64,000 nt of DNA from Utricularia gibba (GCA_002189035.1 CM007991.1:2542001-2606000); one strand, 5' to 3'. Shown: positions 12,826-24,795, counted from the stretch's first letter. A program made the numbers and translations. Notes: generated by a model from the sequence alone, not told the origin.

Positions 12826-15503
12826 ATGGCAGTCGAGGGTACTCCCTTCTCTCGGTTCTGTTTCGCAGCACGGAGGACCAAGCCGATTCATCCGACGTCG
12901 GATTTCGATGGAGGCCTTATTCGCCGTTTGGGCCTATTTGATCTCATTCTAATAGGCATCGGCGCCTCTATCGGTGCTGGGATATTCGTCGTCACAGGAA
13001 CTGTCGCGCGTGATGCTGGACCTGGTTAGCAGCTCCAATACCACTCCTTCTTTTAATGATTCAGCTGCATTAGCCACTGTTTACATCATCCCAGTTAATA
13101 ACTGTGGTTGCTTTGATATAAATTGAATGTCTTGGCCAGTGATTTTTGTGACGCGCTTCTTGGAAAATCTTTTGGCGGAACTAATGATGTTGATGTGAAA
13201 CCATTGTAGAGAAAGGTGTTTATTTGAACTTGTTTTGTTTCTCTTCCATGGTGCAGGAGTAACGGTCAGCTTCATCATCGCTGGAATATCTTGTGTGCTG
13301 AATGCGCTTTGTTATGCAGAACTTTCTTCTCGATTTCCTGCTGTTGTAGGGGGTGCTTACTTGTACACATACTCAGCCTTCAATGAGCTCACAGCCTTTT
13401 TAGTTTTCGCACAGCTCATGTTTGATTACCACATTGGGGCTGCAAGTATAGCACGTAGTTTAGCGAGCTATTTGGTTTCGATTCTGGAAATGATTCCATC
13501 CCTCCATGATAACATTCCGAATTGGGTGGGGCATGGTGAAGAAGTTATGGGAGCATTATCTATCAATGCCTTAGCTCCACTGATCCTCATTTTGTTGACT
13601 ATTATTTTATGCTGGGGAGTTGGTGTGTCTTCAGCCATTAATTCAATCATGACGGCAACAAAGGTTGTCTTTTATTCTTTTCAATGTTTTTGTCATGAGT
13701 CTGTTACTGGTGGGGATCCCTCTGCATCTTATGTGAATTGCACAAATTTAAATATTTTTTTGTGTATTATATTCGACAAAAACACTTACTTTTAACCCAA
13801 AAAGATAGTATACCACTGATATTCATTTGGCTCTCTTGTTTTGCCAGGGTCCTTCCTTTAGATATTAGTGTGTGAGTTTTATGGTGTCTTAAATGCTGCA
13901 TCTGCAACCTGTTTTACCGACACTATGTCTAACAAATAGGCTCCTTCTGCAGGTTCTGATTGTTATATTTGTTATTATTGCTGGAACCTTAAAGGTTGAT
14001 ACCGCAAATTGGACACCTTTCGCTCCAAATGGTTTTAAGTCAATATTAACAGGAGCAACAGTGGTTTTCTTTGCATATGTAGGATTCGATGCAGTTGCTA
14101 ATTCTGCAGAGGAGTCCAAGAAGCCCCAGGTGCGGTTCACTTAACAGTTTTGTATCATCTGAAGTACTGCTTTTAGCTAGCGTCCGTTTATACCTGCAAC
14201 TTTCTGTGGTGATTCAGGTTGATTTACCCTTGGGCGTAATGGCTAGCCTCCTGGTTTGTGCTGCATTATATATTGCCGTCTGCCTGGTTATCACAGGAAT
14301 GGTACCTTACCAACAGCTTGGTGAAGAAGCACCTCTGGCTGAAGCTTTCACCGCCAACGGCATGAAGTATGTTTCAATATTGATCAGCATAGGTGCTGTT
14401 GCTGGACTTACAACAACGCTCCTAGTGGGGCTCTACGTTCAGGTTAATTTCGTTTATCAGATCTAGAGAATACTTTGTCTGAACGTGCAGTCCCTAATTT
14501 TCCTGTGGTAGCAGTCTCGGCTATACTTTGGACTTGGGAGAGATGGCTTGCTTCCATCCATATTCTCCAAAATACACCCAATTCGACACACCCCAGTGCA
14601 TTCACAAATTTGGGTAGGCCTTATTGCTGGCATAATGGCTTGCCTTCTCAATGTCCATGTCCTCTCACATATCCTATCAGTTGGATCTTTGGTATGCTTT
14701 TTTCTGCTTCCCACTTTCCCAAAATTGCATTTCTCTGTTTTAATCATTTGAAGGGTGTAACTAATGGCTGCTCTATGAATTCATGCTTCAGACAGGTTAC
14801 TCAGTTGTTTCCGCTTGCGTCGTAGTCCTGCGGTGGAATGATGCAACACAAGGTCATGGATCCAATGCAAAACAATCTCATAGAGGCGAGGGCATCATTT
14901 ACCTAGTAGCAGTTGCAGTCTGCGGCTTTGCTGCCGGAGCAATCTTCCGTTTTAGCACCAAATACATTTTCATGATCGCACCTGGCATTGCGGCAATCGG
15001 TTTCATCACAGCCCTTTCCTTGCGGCAGGTTAACATCACCCATCCATGGCCCTGTTTTCATGCACACACATGATCATCCTCTACAATTTCACTTCATTCC
15101 GAATTCATGTCACAGGCTTACAATGATCCACCGGGCTTCTCTTGCCCCGGAGTCCCAGTCATTCCAGCTCTCAGCATCTTTGTCAACATATTTCTATTCG
15201 CTCAGGTGTGTGCCGTGTAGCTCAGATGAATAAGATGCAGAAACTTGTAACTCAGTACGTGTGTTTTGATGCAGCTCCACCACGAAGCGTGGGTGAGATT
15301 TGTAGTCCTGAGCATTGTTAGCCTTGGGATCTATGCCTTCTACGGGCAGTTCCACGCCAACGCAGTGAGTAGCAGAAACGTTTACTGCATCTGAATCTTC
15401 TTCCTTTTTCTGGATGTTTAATGAATGCTGTGCTCTTCGTTTCCAGGCTTCTGCTGACGCTGAGAACACTTATTCATCATCTGGAAGGTCTCTTCTCGAT
15501 TGA
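12826..15503 (+). CDS. CAT9: Cationic amino acid transporter CAT9-type
   Basis: APC-superfamily amino-acid permease of the plant CAT clade, closest in my reading to CAT9. Nine exons: 12826-13024, 13257-13663, 13953-14129, 14218-14442, 14515-14691, 14792-15028, 15116-15205, 15275-15364, 15447-15503. They total 1659 nt, 552 residues. The first transmembrane segment carries the family signature GIGASIGAGIFVVTG. Further blocks include LSSRFPAVVGGAYLY, ATVVFFAYVGFDAVANSAEE and GLTTTLLVGLYVQSRLYFG. It probably has 14 membrane helices with short ends and a hydrophilic tail (DAENTYSSSGRSLLD). Plant CAT transporters act at vacuolar, plasma or organelle membranes; location cannot be settled here. Confidence 0.94.
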
Positions 15504-15766
15504 AACTCTGGTCTTGTTTGTTAATATTTGATTTAAGAATAAAAAGATAATTAAAGAGTATTGTATATTAAACATTTATGTACAAATTTAAATTATTTTT
15601 ATAAGAATAAAAATTTGGTATGCAAATTTGTCAATGACTCCGACCCGGAAGCGGTGGGTGATCCGAATAGGTGTGGGGGTTAGGGTAAATGCGTACCCCC
15701 AAATTTGGAGGCACTTTCCCCTTCTTCGGATGCCAAATTCGAGGGTGTGTGTTGTCGCGAGATAGT

Positions 15767-16564
15767 ATGGACGACGCGATGATACAGTTCGAGAGAGGGC
15801 TGATTGAGGTTGAAATTGAGGCGGAAAAACTTCTGCTGGCACGGCAAGAGGTAGTGATTGATTGAATATGATGCTAGATGGACTGTGTTTGATGGTAAGA
15901 TTTTATTCCTTCGGCGTATTTTGATGGCAGCTGGTTGAAATTGATAGATCGAGGAACGGGAACAGAGAAGCTTTAACCGCGTTGAGAAAGAGGGCGAGAA
16001 CTACAAAAACAAGTGTGCCTTCGCCATTTGAATCGATAATGAGGGGTACTGATAGACAGCTTGTCCAAGAGGTCTGCAAAACCTGCGGTGATCATGATTT
16101 CAGGGAGAGTACGATGTTAATGTTTCCTGGAACGGATTTATTCATGAGCATGCCGTTTCATGCTGCCCATACGATTTTAGAGAAAGGTGGGGTGCTCCTT
16201 GCTGTTGCGATTCTCTTTCGTAGTGATTTTTTTTTTCATACACCTCGGTTGTTGATGGGGATAAATTGTCGAAAGATCATGAGCGCTTGGATTTCGACAC
16301 GAAGAAACTGCAGAGTTTTGTGAAAGAGAAGTCTTTTGTTATTTCGGAAAGTGGTGCTCTTGCTGACAAGATCAGTCCTGGCGTGCTTAGATCCTTGGTG
16401 ACGCTAACTGATAGAGAAAAGTATGTCTTTTTCATTGTTTCCTTCTTGAAGTGTATTTTTGGTGGCTATATGTGATCCCTCTCTCCTTGTCTTTAATCGA
16501 GCCTGAATATTAACATTTCGCCACAATTGCTCATTTCTCCAGGACAACGGAGAAGGGTCGATGA
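15767..16564 (+). CDS. P53/DNA damage-regulated protein homologue
   Basis: Small conserved plant protein annotated in other genomes as 'P53/DNA damage-regulated'; its biochemical role is unclear. Four exons (15767-15850, 15931-16186, 16276-16420, 16543-16564) total 507 nt, 168 residues. Recognisable blocks are EAEKLLLARQE, NREALTALRKRARTTKTSVP, a possible CKTCGDHD zinc-knuckle-like pair, and LDFDTKKLQSFVKEKSFVIS followed by a helical C-terminus. The last coding exon is only 22 nt. The gene lies downstream of CAT9 on the same strand with 263 bp between stop and start. Confidence 0.88.
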
Positions 16565-17323
16565 ATTATGTTGTCTATTCAGAGTGCGCCAGTATGTTTC
16601 TGTTTTTGCTTCCTGTAAACCTTCATTTTTTTTTAATGTGTGATAGGGCTGGTTTCAAAACCATCTCTTGCAGAGTTTGTTTACGCCTCAACTTTCTTCT
16701 TTCTTGTTTATTAGAGTACAACATTTGAATGCTATTCAAACTTCCTCCAGCAAATGTTATTTCTGATTTCTCGTTTATGGCATCCTCTTGCTCGTATCAT
16801 GGCAGATTACTGTTCTTGATCTACAAGCTTGGTTTTACATGAAAATGGTCAATTTGGGAACAGAGTATGACTGAATTGGTTGCTCTACGTAGATAGTTAG
16901 CTATCAGTAGCAACAAAGCTATGATCTTGGGACGTTGGTACTGGAAGTCTGGAACTTTGTAATTTAGACGAGTTGTTGGTACATTTTGTCTTTCCAAAGT
17001 GTCATTCGATAATTTGTTTGTCAGTATGTTTCTGAACCATCTGTCTTTGCGAACTCCACCATGAATGAAATTTTCTTTGCCAACTCTGTTTTTGGTGGTC
17101 TCTGTCAGGTATTCCTAGAAACTCATCTTTCATTGAGATGAAATCAACATTTTTAATTTCGTGTAAGTGGGCAACATGATCATATAATCTGGTAAATACG
17201 GAATACATGTAGACATGATTGCAATTCTTGATAAATGAGACCTTATGGATATATCGCTTGATTGGGATGTGTTGCAGAAACATGGGAAATCAAGTCAAGG
17301 TAGCCCAAAGATGCCATTGAAGA
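16565..17323. other. Convergent 3' spacer
   Basis: About 760 bp between the stop codons of two converging genes. It contains no supported coding exon and presumably both 3' UTRs. AT-rich, no repeat noticed. Confidence 0.5.
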
Positions 17324-18529
17324 TCACATTTCTGGGTGAGTAAGGCTCCTAAGGAGAATCCCTTCAAATGTGATTCCCGGTCCAAAGGCCAAAGCCAGAC
17401 CCCATTCTTCCCCACGGTCCTTTTTCTTCAGCTCATCCCTCATGTATTCCATCACATAGAATATTGTGTTGCTGCTCACGTTTCCAAAATCCATCAGTGC
17501 GCGTCGGCTGCAGTCCAGTTTCATGCTTTCAAGTTTGAGTTTGCTCTCCAACCGTTTCAAGATTGCCGGTCCACCAGGATGTACAGCCCAGAAGAGCTCA
17601 TTGTATTCCTTCAAACCAGCCCTTTTCATTAGCTTTTTGCAGAATTCTTCTATGTTGTCCTCAATCTTCTGAGGCAAATCCCCCCAGAGTGAAGTATATA
17701 CCCTCTTCAGAAAGGCAACCGTTGATGACACCACTTGTATCAGGCAAGAACTGCTGGATTGCATAGTTGAGCTCCATGAATGGAGATTCCTTCCCCGGTA
17801 TGGGATCAGTGCCGATAACTGCTGCAGCTGCACCATCACCGAACAGCGCAGCTCCAACCAGATCATAGGGCCGAGCATTGTTCGGAGGTCGAAACCCTAG
17901 AATCGTCGTCTCAGAGGTGGTGAGCAACACCCGGCTTCCAGGGTTGTTTTCAGCTATGTCTTTGGCAACCCGGAGCCCTGTCACACCTCCATAGCAACCA
18001 AGAAAGTAGAGCATCACACGGCTAACGTCATTCCTGAGGCCAAGCTGTGCAGCCAGGTACAGATCCCCACCGGGAAGACGTATCTCGCTTGATGAAACAT
18101 AGACTATGTGTGTTATGTCTGACGCAGGTCTCCCCCATTCCTTCAGACAGGCCAAGCTTGCTTCTTTCGCCATGTCTAACACAGCCGAATTCGCTATCTC
18201 CAGCCTTTGCTTGATGGAGGGAGCGCCCTCTGTGGCCAGCTCGGGGTACTGATCCAGAATCTCCCTCGACATCACAGTGTATCTGGTCCTCACGGTAGTC
18301 GTTTTGCCTGAAAACAACCATGAACAGGATCAGAATCTTGTAATGCAACTCGCAGCAAGTGCAAAGGCAACTCACAGAGACGCTCCAGTTTCTCCTTGAT
18401 GGCTGCATCCTCGCATTTCGTATCGCGAATGAAGCCCTCAACCAGGCACTCTTGCGGCACAACTTGGCTCGGGAAGGCCTTCCCAATAGCGAGAACCGTC
18501 GCCTTTCCCGGAGTAGCAGAGCGAGACAT
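17324..18529 (-). CDS. PKSA: Anther type III polyketide synthase, PKSA/LAP6-like, with frameshift
   Basis: Chalcone-synthase-fold enzyme of the PKSA/LAP6 clade, which condenses hydroxylated fatty acyl-CoA with malonyl-CoA to alkylpyrones, precursors of sporopollenin in tapetum ER. Two exons (18376-18529, 17324-18307); the single intron splits a Cys codon, the position conserved in the family. Catalytic residues are present: Cys about residue 156 in FLGCYGGVTG, His in VHPGGPAIL, Asn in GNVSSNT. The anther-clade text SSEIRLPGGDLYL and FGPGITFEG is clear. The frame breaks in a run of six G on the coding strand (17680-17685), between YFTLG and DLPQKIEDN, where family members have an Arg. Two more bases give 1140 nt, 379 residues. 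Sequence error or recent loss of function. Confidence 0.9.
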
Positions 18530-18996
18530 CCTCACTGGTGGCGTGTTATGCAGTTTAAAGGGAAGGTCTGGCTCTGGAAGAAGACGTATGCCCTGTTGGG
18601 AGGATGGGGATTTAAATAGGAAGACAGCGCCATTGTTGGAGACAGTTTGGTTCTAATGGAGACCAGCGTGACAGATTAAGAAACTATTTCCTTCTACTTC
18701 ACTCGCCCCTGGCGTGACAACCTCGGAACGGGGAGGCAACCTTTTCGTTTCTTTGACCTCGTGTTGGTTGTCTGAAATACAGAAATGAATATGGAAGATA
18801 AAACGAGAAAGGAAGTGGTGACATGTGACCCAAGTTTGGTTCATTCTTCAAAATGCAGCCACCTTACCCACGGAGGAGTATATGTGCATCATCATTCAAT
18901 GCCTAACTTCAAACCCAGAGTATCTCTTGCTTTCCATCTCAACAACAACTCTTATCTTCTCCTCCGACCACCACCTCGTTTCAGACGTGCTCGGAT
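18530..18996. promoter_or_regulatory. Divergent promoter region PKSA / MMP
   Basis: 467 bp between head-to-head start codons. No specific element is claimed. If PKSA is tapetum-specific as in Arabidopsis, shared control of the metalloproteinase is possible but unproven. Confidence 0.4.
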
Positions 18997-19967
18997 ATGC
19001 ATTTTCTATGTGTTCTGCTACTTCTTGCACCGTTACCCTTTTCCGCTGCTCATGCAGCAGCTCTCTCTGCATGCCATGGCTGTGCATCTTGGGACCGTAA
19101 AGGTGGGGTATCAGAGTTCCAGCTTAAGAAGTACTTTCAAAGATTCGGGTATTTGCCTCGTAACGATTCGATCGACGCCGCCGCTTTCTTTGATCGTGAG
19201 TTGCGATCCGCAGTTAAAATGTACCAGAAAAACCATGGTCTTACTGTCAATGGAGTGCTCGATTCGCAGACGTTGTCGGAGATATCCTCTCCGCGATGTG
19301 GCGTGCCCGACGTCTCCAAGAGATACGCATACTTCAAGGGTAAGCCTCGGTGGAGAAGGAATATTCCGATGACGCTAACATACGCCTTCTCCCGAAGAAC
19401 ATGATCGCGTCGTTATCGCGTCATCAACTCCGGGGCGCCTTCCGTCGCGCCTTTAGCCACTGGGAGGCCGTGATCCCCGTTGAATTTGTGGAATCCGGCG
19501 ACTACGGAGCCGCTGATATCAAAATCGGGTTCTATTTTGGTGACCATGGAGATGGGGAAGAATTCGACGGCGTGTTAGGGGTGCTAGCCCACGCTTTCTC
19601 GCCGGAGAGCGGGAGGTTTCATCTGGACGCGGCGGAGACGTGGTCGGTGAACATCGAGGAAGCGACCACAGAGACGGCGATCGATTTGGAATCGGTGGCG
19701 ACGCACGAGATCGGGCACCTGCTGGGGCTGGCGCACAGCGATGTCAAAACCGCGGTCATGTACCCGAACTTGAAACCCAGAGAAAGGAAGGTGACGTTAA
19801 CGAGTGATGATGTCAGCGGAGTTCAGGCTTTGTACGGCACCAATCCTAAGTTCGGCTTCGGAGACTTGTCGGAATCCGATGTCTTCTCCGGCGTTGGTTC
19901 AAACCAGAGGTTTGGCGCCAACCAATTTACTGCTCTTATCTTTTTTATACTTTGGTTTTTATCATAA
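18997..19967 (+). CDS. Matrix metalloproteinase (matrixin, MMP), GPI-anchored type, with frameshift
   Basis: Plant extracellular zinc endopeptidase, intronless as usual for plant MMPs. Order: signal peptide (about residues 1-19), peptidoglycan-binding-like prodomain, cysteine switch PRCGVPD, catalytic domain with zinc motif HEIGHLLGLAH (about residue 237) and Met-turn MYP, then a hydrophobic C-terminus (FTALIFFILWFLS) preceded by small residues, which suggests a GPI anchor. The frame breaks at CCC 19391-19393: upstream reads MTLTYAFS, downstream KNMIASLSRHQLRGAFRRAF. One more C gives FSPKNM and about 323 residues. Everything else is intact, including all zinc ligands, so a base-calling error is likely. 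Confidence 0.9.
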
Positions 19968-20180
19968 TTAAAACTAATTGTACAGATACCAATTAATCAC
20001 ATAACACAATTAATTAAGATATAACTTACAATTTAATAATTAAAAATAATTAACTGATATTAAATTTAGATCATATAGGGGTAGAACTGTAAAATAACAA
20101 CTCTCCGTAGGCAATAGGACATAGAGGATGATTTTATTGGGAAATGGGATCCATGTGTTGTTGGTTGGATAAGTTGGAAA

Positions 20181-21059
20181 ATGGCGTGCCTTCTCATTCC
20201 CGCTGCTGGGAACTTCCCGCTTCGGAATCGGAGATTCGTTCGCTCCGCCGTCACGGATGAATCGTTCGCTGCTTCCGTTGAGGCCAAGAGCCGCCTTCTC
20301 AGCCTCATATCGGACGAGGACCGCGGCCTCAAAACCCAATCCAATCAGCGAAAACTCTCGGAAATAATCGGCGCAATCGATTCGTTGGCAGCCATCGGCC
20401 GCGACGCAGTCACCACCGATGAGTCTCTCACGGCGACGTGGCGTATGCTCTGGACGACAGAAAAGGAACAACTCTTCATCTTAAAGAACGCGTCGGTTTT
20501 CGGAACGGTTGCGGGGACGTGCTTCAGGTGATTGATGTGAAGAATAAGACTCTCAACAATGTAATCACTTTTCCTCCCGATGGAGCGTTTTTCGTTCGAT
20601 CGGAAATCGAGGTCGCTTCTACTCAGAGAGTCAATTTCAAGTAAGTTGTGCTATTAGCAAAATTCTTCGCAATTAGGGTTGCCTACGTACTGGGAGATGA
20701 ATATTGCAAATGATGCTGGTTTTCTAAACCCTTAAGACTGATGTCGACTCTGTTCCGCAGATTTACGAGTGCTGTGCTACGGGGCAAGGGTTGGGAATTT
20801 CCTCTTCCACCATTTGGTCAGGGATGGTATGTGAACAGGCATCATTCTCCCCTGCTAAAACCTCTACTCCAGAATCATGTTCAATGATTCCAGGGCTTTG
20901 AAGTTTGGAAACACGCTTGCTACGTCTCTTACAATAACTGATATTGCTCTGGGTTGCAGGTTCGAGTCGGTGTACATAGATGATGAGATCCGAGTAGTGA
21001 AGGACATCAGACAGGACTACCTGATAGTTGAGCGTGCTCCTTATTCCTGGAAAGAATAG
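20181..21059 (+). CDS. Plastid-lipid-associated protein / fibrillin, with frameshift
   Basis: Small PAP/fibrillin-family protein, probably plastidial (Ser/Arg-rich N-terminus). It most resembles PAP11-type members of about 210 residues. Three exons: 20181-20640, 20761-20826, 20960-21059. Landmarks are TTDESLTATWRMLWTTEKEQ, NNVITFPPDGAFFVRSEIE and PLPPFGQGWFESVY, ending DYLIVERAPYSWKE. Exon 1 changes frame at GGGG 20513-20516: VFGTVAG in one frame, GDVLQVIDV in the next. One extra G restores it and brings the total to 627 nt, 208 residues. Fibrillins bind plastid lipids in plastoglobules or thylakoids; the role of this member is not known to me. Confidence 0.85.
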
Positions 21060-21478
21060 AAGCTCTTCGACTGAAGAAGATGCATTCATTGATGTGGCTC
21101 GCTCATTTCTTCTCAAGCATACGTCTGCTAAATCAAGACAGTCACAGACAAGAAGAAAGGAATGCTGGCCCAGAATGGCAGTGGTGGTAATAGGGTATTA
21201 CAGCAACCTTAATCTGGGATGAGATGCATCATCAGCTCAGGTCTTTTACAAGGTCCGATTGTCTTGTAAGGTACGGGCTCCAGTGTTCACCATAAAGCCT
21301 ATTCGGTTCCACCAGTTTACATCCTAAGGGCATCTCTGGCAGGCGACTGCCAAGTGTGTGTGTGAAAGTGAATAAACAAAACAAGAAGAAGAGAAAGATG
21401 CTGAGGAATAAAGAGGGCAGGAGAACAAATTGTTGGGCGGGGGCGCCTTTAGAACAAAGAATCCAGGAATCCTGCGAA
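21060..21478. other. Spacer between fibrillin and PDLP
   Basis: About 420 bp holding the fibrillin 3' UTR and the PDLP promoter and leader. No gene or repeat recognised. Confidence 0.4.
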
Positions 21479-22436
21479 ATGCTTTCTCCGATCAACCTCC
21501 TCCATCTCTTCTTCCCTATCCTTCTTCTCCACATCTCCACAGCCGGTGGCTATGTATTCGTCTACTCCGGTTGCTCGGAAGACAAATACCAACCAAACAC
21601 ACCTTACGAAGCCAACCTCAACTCCCTTCTGTCTTCCCTCCTTGCCTCCTCTTCTCGATCTCTGTACAACGCTTTGGCCGTCGGAAACGGCACTGACTCA
21701 GCCGCCTTCGGGTTATTTCAGTGCCGGAGTGATCTAAGGTTATATGGCTGCTCCACATGTGTAGCGGCCTTGATCAATCAGCTACAGCTTCTGTGTGCCT
21801 ACAACGACGGCGCCTCTCTTCAGCTGGACGGATGCTTCTTCCGGTACGAGAACATCGACTTCATTGGGAAACTCGACACCGGTTTAAGGTACAACAAGTG
21901 CAGCGCCACTGCGAGTAACCAGGCGGAGTTCCTGCAGAGGAGGGATGAGGTCTTTTGCTCTCTCGTTGTTTTTGTTTTTTTTTAACCATATAACACGCAA
22001 CATACTATTTTCACCTGCACCAGCCACTTCAACGTAGAAGATCAAAATTCCTCTGGTTTACTGCTTCTAAATTTACCACTGGGTCTGGACTAGGTGTTTG
22101 CTGATCTGTTAGCTGCTGATGGATTTCGGATCAGCGCGGCAGGGACCGTGCAGGCGTACGGGCAATGTCTGGGGGATTTAGCTGCGGCGGATTGTAGTTC
22201 TTGTCTGGCGGAGGGAGTGGATCAGGTGAAGAGCCTTTGTGGATCGGCGGCGGCAGGAGATGTGTACTTGGCCCAGTGTTACGTGAGGTATTGGGAATCA
22301 GGGCACTATAACACACCCATTTCAGGCGCACCTTCTTATGACGATGGAATGGGGAAAACAGTGGCTATAATCATCGGAGTTGTCGCCGGCGCCGCCATTC
22401 TTGTGGTACTTCTAGCCGTCTGCAAGAAAGCTCTCC
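21479..22436 (+). CDS. Plasmodesmata-located protein (PDLP), two DUF26 domains
   Basis: Type I membrane protein of the cysteine-rich receptor-like secretory group. A signal peptide (INLLHLFFPILLLHIS) precedes two DUF26/Gnk2 domains, each with C-x8-C-x2-C (CRSDLRLYGCSTC and CLGDLAAADCSSC). One transmembrane helix follows (TVAIIIGVVAGAAILVVLLA) and a short basic tail (CKKALR). No kinase domain is seen, which fits PDLPs rather than CRK kinases. Exons 21479-21949 and 22094-22436 are clear. Exon 2 ends in phase 1 at CTC C|GTGAGT. The last few residues are uncertain: the next acceptor could be at 22544-22549, giving Arg-stop, or at 23011-23012, giving a four-residue tail. PDLPs regulate plasmodesmal callose and permeability. 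Confidence 0.85.
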
Positions 22437-23027
22437 GTGAGTTCCGATATCCTCTTTTCTTTTTCCACCACAACTGTTTCTGCCACTCCAAGCTCGTTGG
22501 GTTCACACAATCTTGCTCACTAAATGAACCGGCTTTACAGGTTAAAATGGTGGAAATGGAGATGCACGCAACTTGCCGACTCCTTTCTTTGTATCACCTC
22601 CATTTCCGAAGAACACAGATTATTACCTTTTTTTTTAAAGAAAAAACAGATGCAGTCCTAACTAAATCTAACCACAAGCCAACGCTTCCAAGTTTGGCAT
22701 GGGACAATCTCAAGGTCTCAGATTTGAATTCCTTTTGGTGTATTACAGAAGAGCTGTATTTTTATGGAACATCATACAGCTCAGAGACACAGGAAAATAC
22801 AAAACTACTCACTTAACAGATGGGCACGGGAACAACAAATCAATAGATTGTATTCTACAACATGCAAATCTCACAGTCACAGCAGATTGTTTTCAGCAGC
22901 GTGACATCATTTTCTACTGCGTTCAATCGTGTTGACATCAAACCAATCACCAGAAAACTTAAACCTTTTCTTCTTCAGTGTATTTATAATTTAACTGATG
23001 TTACCTGTGCAGGCAGGGGGAGCTAAG
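22437..23027 (+). other. Unresolved 3' end of the PDLP gene
   Basis: The intron following the PDLP transmembrane exon starts at 22437. Two acceptors keep the frame with an early stop: TTTACAG near 22550 and CTGTGCAG at 23012. Using the second would put the PDLP stop (23024-23026) one base from the stop of the opposing palmitoyltrans-ferase gene. An oligo-T stretch (22629-22637) is otherwise the only feature seen. Confidence 0.4.
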
Positions 23028-24795
23028 CTATACATGGGATTCCAGTTCAGGATTTGAAGGATAATCCAGGCCTTGAAGAGCAGGAATCCGTCTCAAATCT
23101 TCTGCAGAGTAGGCGGGGATAAACCAATACCTCTTATCTAACCCAAACACCTATTACAAAACGAACTGCTGTCTCAGAGATGACAGAAGAAGATAGCCCC
23201 AAGCAGGCTTGGAGTTAGGATGCTATTTTCCTTACCTGCTCAAAGTTTCTTCTTTTCCCGAGATCATAACGCCATTTTGGGGTACTCCTCTTCTCATAAG
23301 CCTACCCATCCAGCCCACAAGGACATCAAAAAAACTCCACAGCACCAAATTATGGAGAAAACATTGAGAAGAGCGAAGATGAATTTTTTTTTCTTTGAAT
23401 TCTCTTTCTTCTGATGTTATTGCGATTCGATGCAGCTAATCAACAAAAACAGAGAAGTGTAATCATACCTCGATGGTTGTGGTATTGGCAGCAACCAGTG
23501 ACATATGCATGATCAGAAATCCCATTACGCTCAAAGCAAATGCCAGGTCCAGGACTGAAAATACAGAGTCCAGTGAACAAAAGGAGGGAAAAGGTAGATC
23601 TGGAAAAAGCCTTACCAAATGCAAGAAAAGTAGTTGCCAGCGTCCCCGGAGTCCCAGGAATCTCCTCATCGCTAAAGAATGCAATGAAACGAGGCAGCAA
23701 TGCTAATGTAACAAGAGTTGTTTCAAGGAATGTGTAGAACTGCAAAGTATAAAATAAGAAATTTAGTAGCAGAATCGTTCATTAACTGCATGATTTTAGA
23801 AGTACGCCAATAATTTGTAAAGGAAAAAGGACAATGCTACTTCAAAGCATGCAATTCAGAAACACGCCTAATCTTTAAGGAGCCGCTACATCATACCAGG
23901 AAGAGAAGGAAATATTTGTAGTTCAGCGCCCCAACACAGTTTACTACCCAGACACAGTGATGATCCATCTTCAGTACGCACCTTCCACCTAATTAAAAAA
24001 AAAATCAGATTCTACCACTCCTATAGAAGATGAAGACACCATATACGAAGACCTTGATATAAATAAGAAGCACTCACAAACAGAACAATGATGGCAACGG
24101 GGTGGTTTCAACTGGTTGCATTTTCGACAATGGCGGATTTTGCCATTCTCTGAGTTCAGAGGGAACTCGGATCCAGTCAGTCCTTCACTCTCCCCGCTTT
24201 CTATGTCTACATCTGGGCGCCAGTTTGGAGGCACACTACCAGGGTCCGTGAATACGACTGAAAAGTAGCACCATAGCAGCATTCCCAACTGCGAAAATGC
24301 ATAATTCCTGAACACTCGGGCCAATTACTTGATAAAGTCATGGTCATTTTGGAAGCCCCTATTGCTGATGTGCAAACAGCGATCATGTACTCTAAAGTGT
24401 TAACATTCACATGTTTTACAGCTAACTACTGAAGAGGCCATAATCATTTTGAAGCTAGTTAAGGCATGACCCAATGCAGGCTAGTCAACTATATATCAGA
24501 AAATACCAAAAGTGAAAAAGAAACAGTAGAAGCCAACTTCCAACGCATAAACAACCAGAAAATTGAATCTTTTCGTCGAAATTACCAGGAAATGAAACAA
24601 GATCAAAACGAGGAGAGCTATGAGAGTATCGACGCCGCCCTCTGCAAGCGCAGGACCATAATTGGTGATCACTACCGCATAATAGGAAATACCGACGACC
24701 CCGAGCACCAAGAGGACCATGATGGAGCCGAGACCCCGGAGGGCGGTGCAAAACCTGAACACATTCCATGCCATAGCCGCTCCAGATCTGTGCAT
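23028..24795 (-). CDS. DHHC protein S-acyltransferase, PAT13/PAT14-like
   Basis: Membrane palmitoyltransferase that S-acylates substrate cysteines at Golgi, post-Golgi or plasma membrane. Seven exons: 24586-24795, 24078-24288, 23897-23988, 23616-23739, 23469-23554, 23236-23301, 23028-23150. They total 912 nt, 303 residues. Two N-terminal helices precede the cysteine-rich domain, [20 protein letters not shown] through the catalytic DHHC (about residues 149-152) in [12 protein letters not shown]. Two more helices follow ([14 protein letters not shown] and [15 protein letters not shown]). The C-terminal text [20 protein letters not shown] and the N-terminus [18 protein letters not shown] match the PAT13/14 pair. 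The upstream MHRSG start is preferred over MAWNVF because it continues this family text. Confidence 0.95.
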
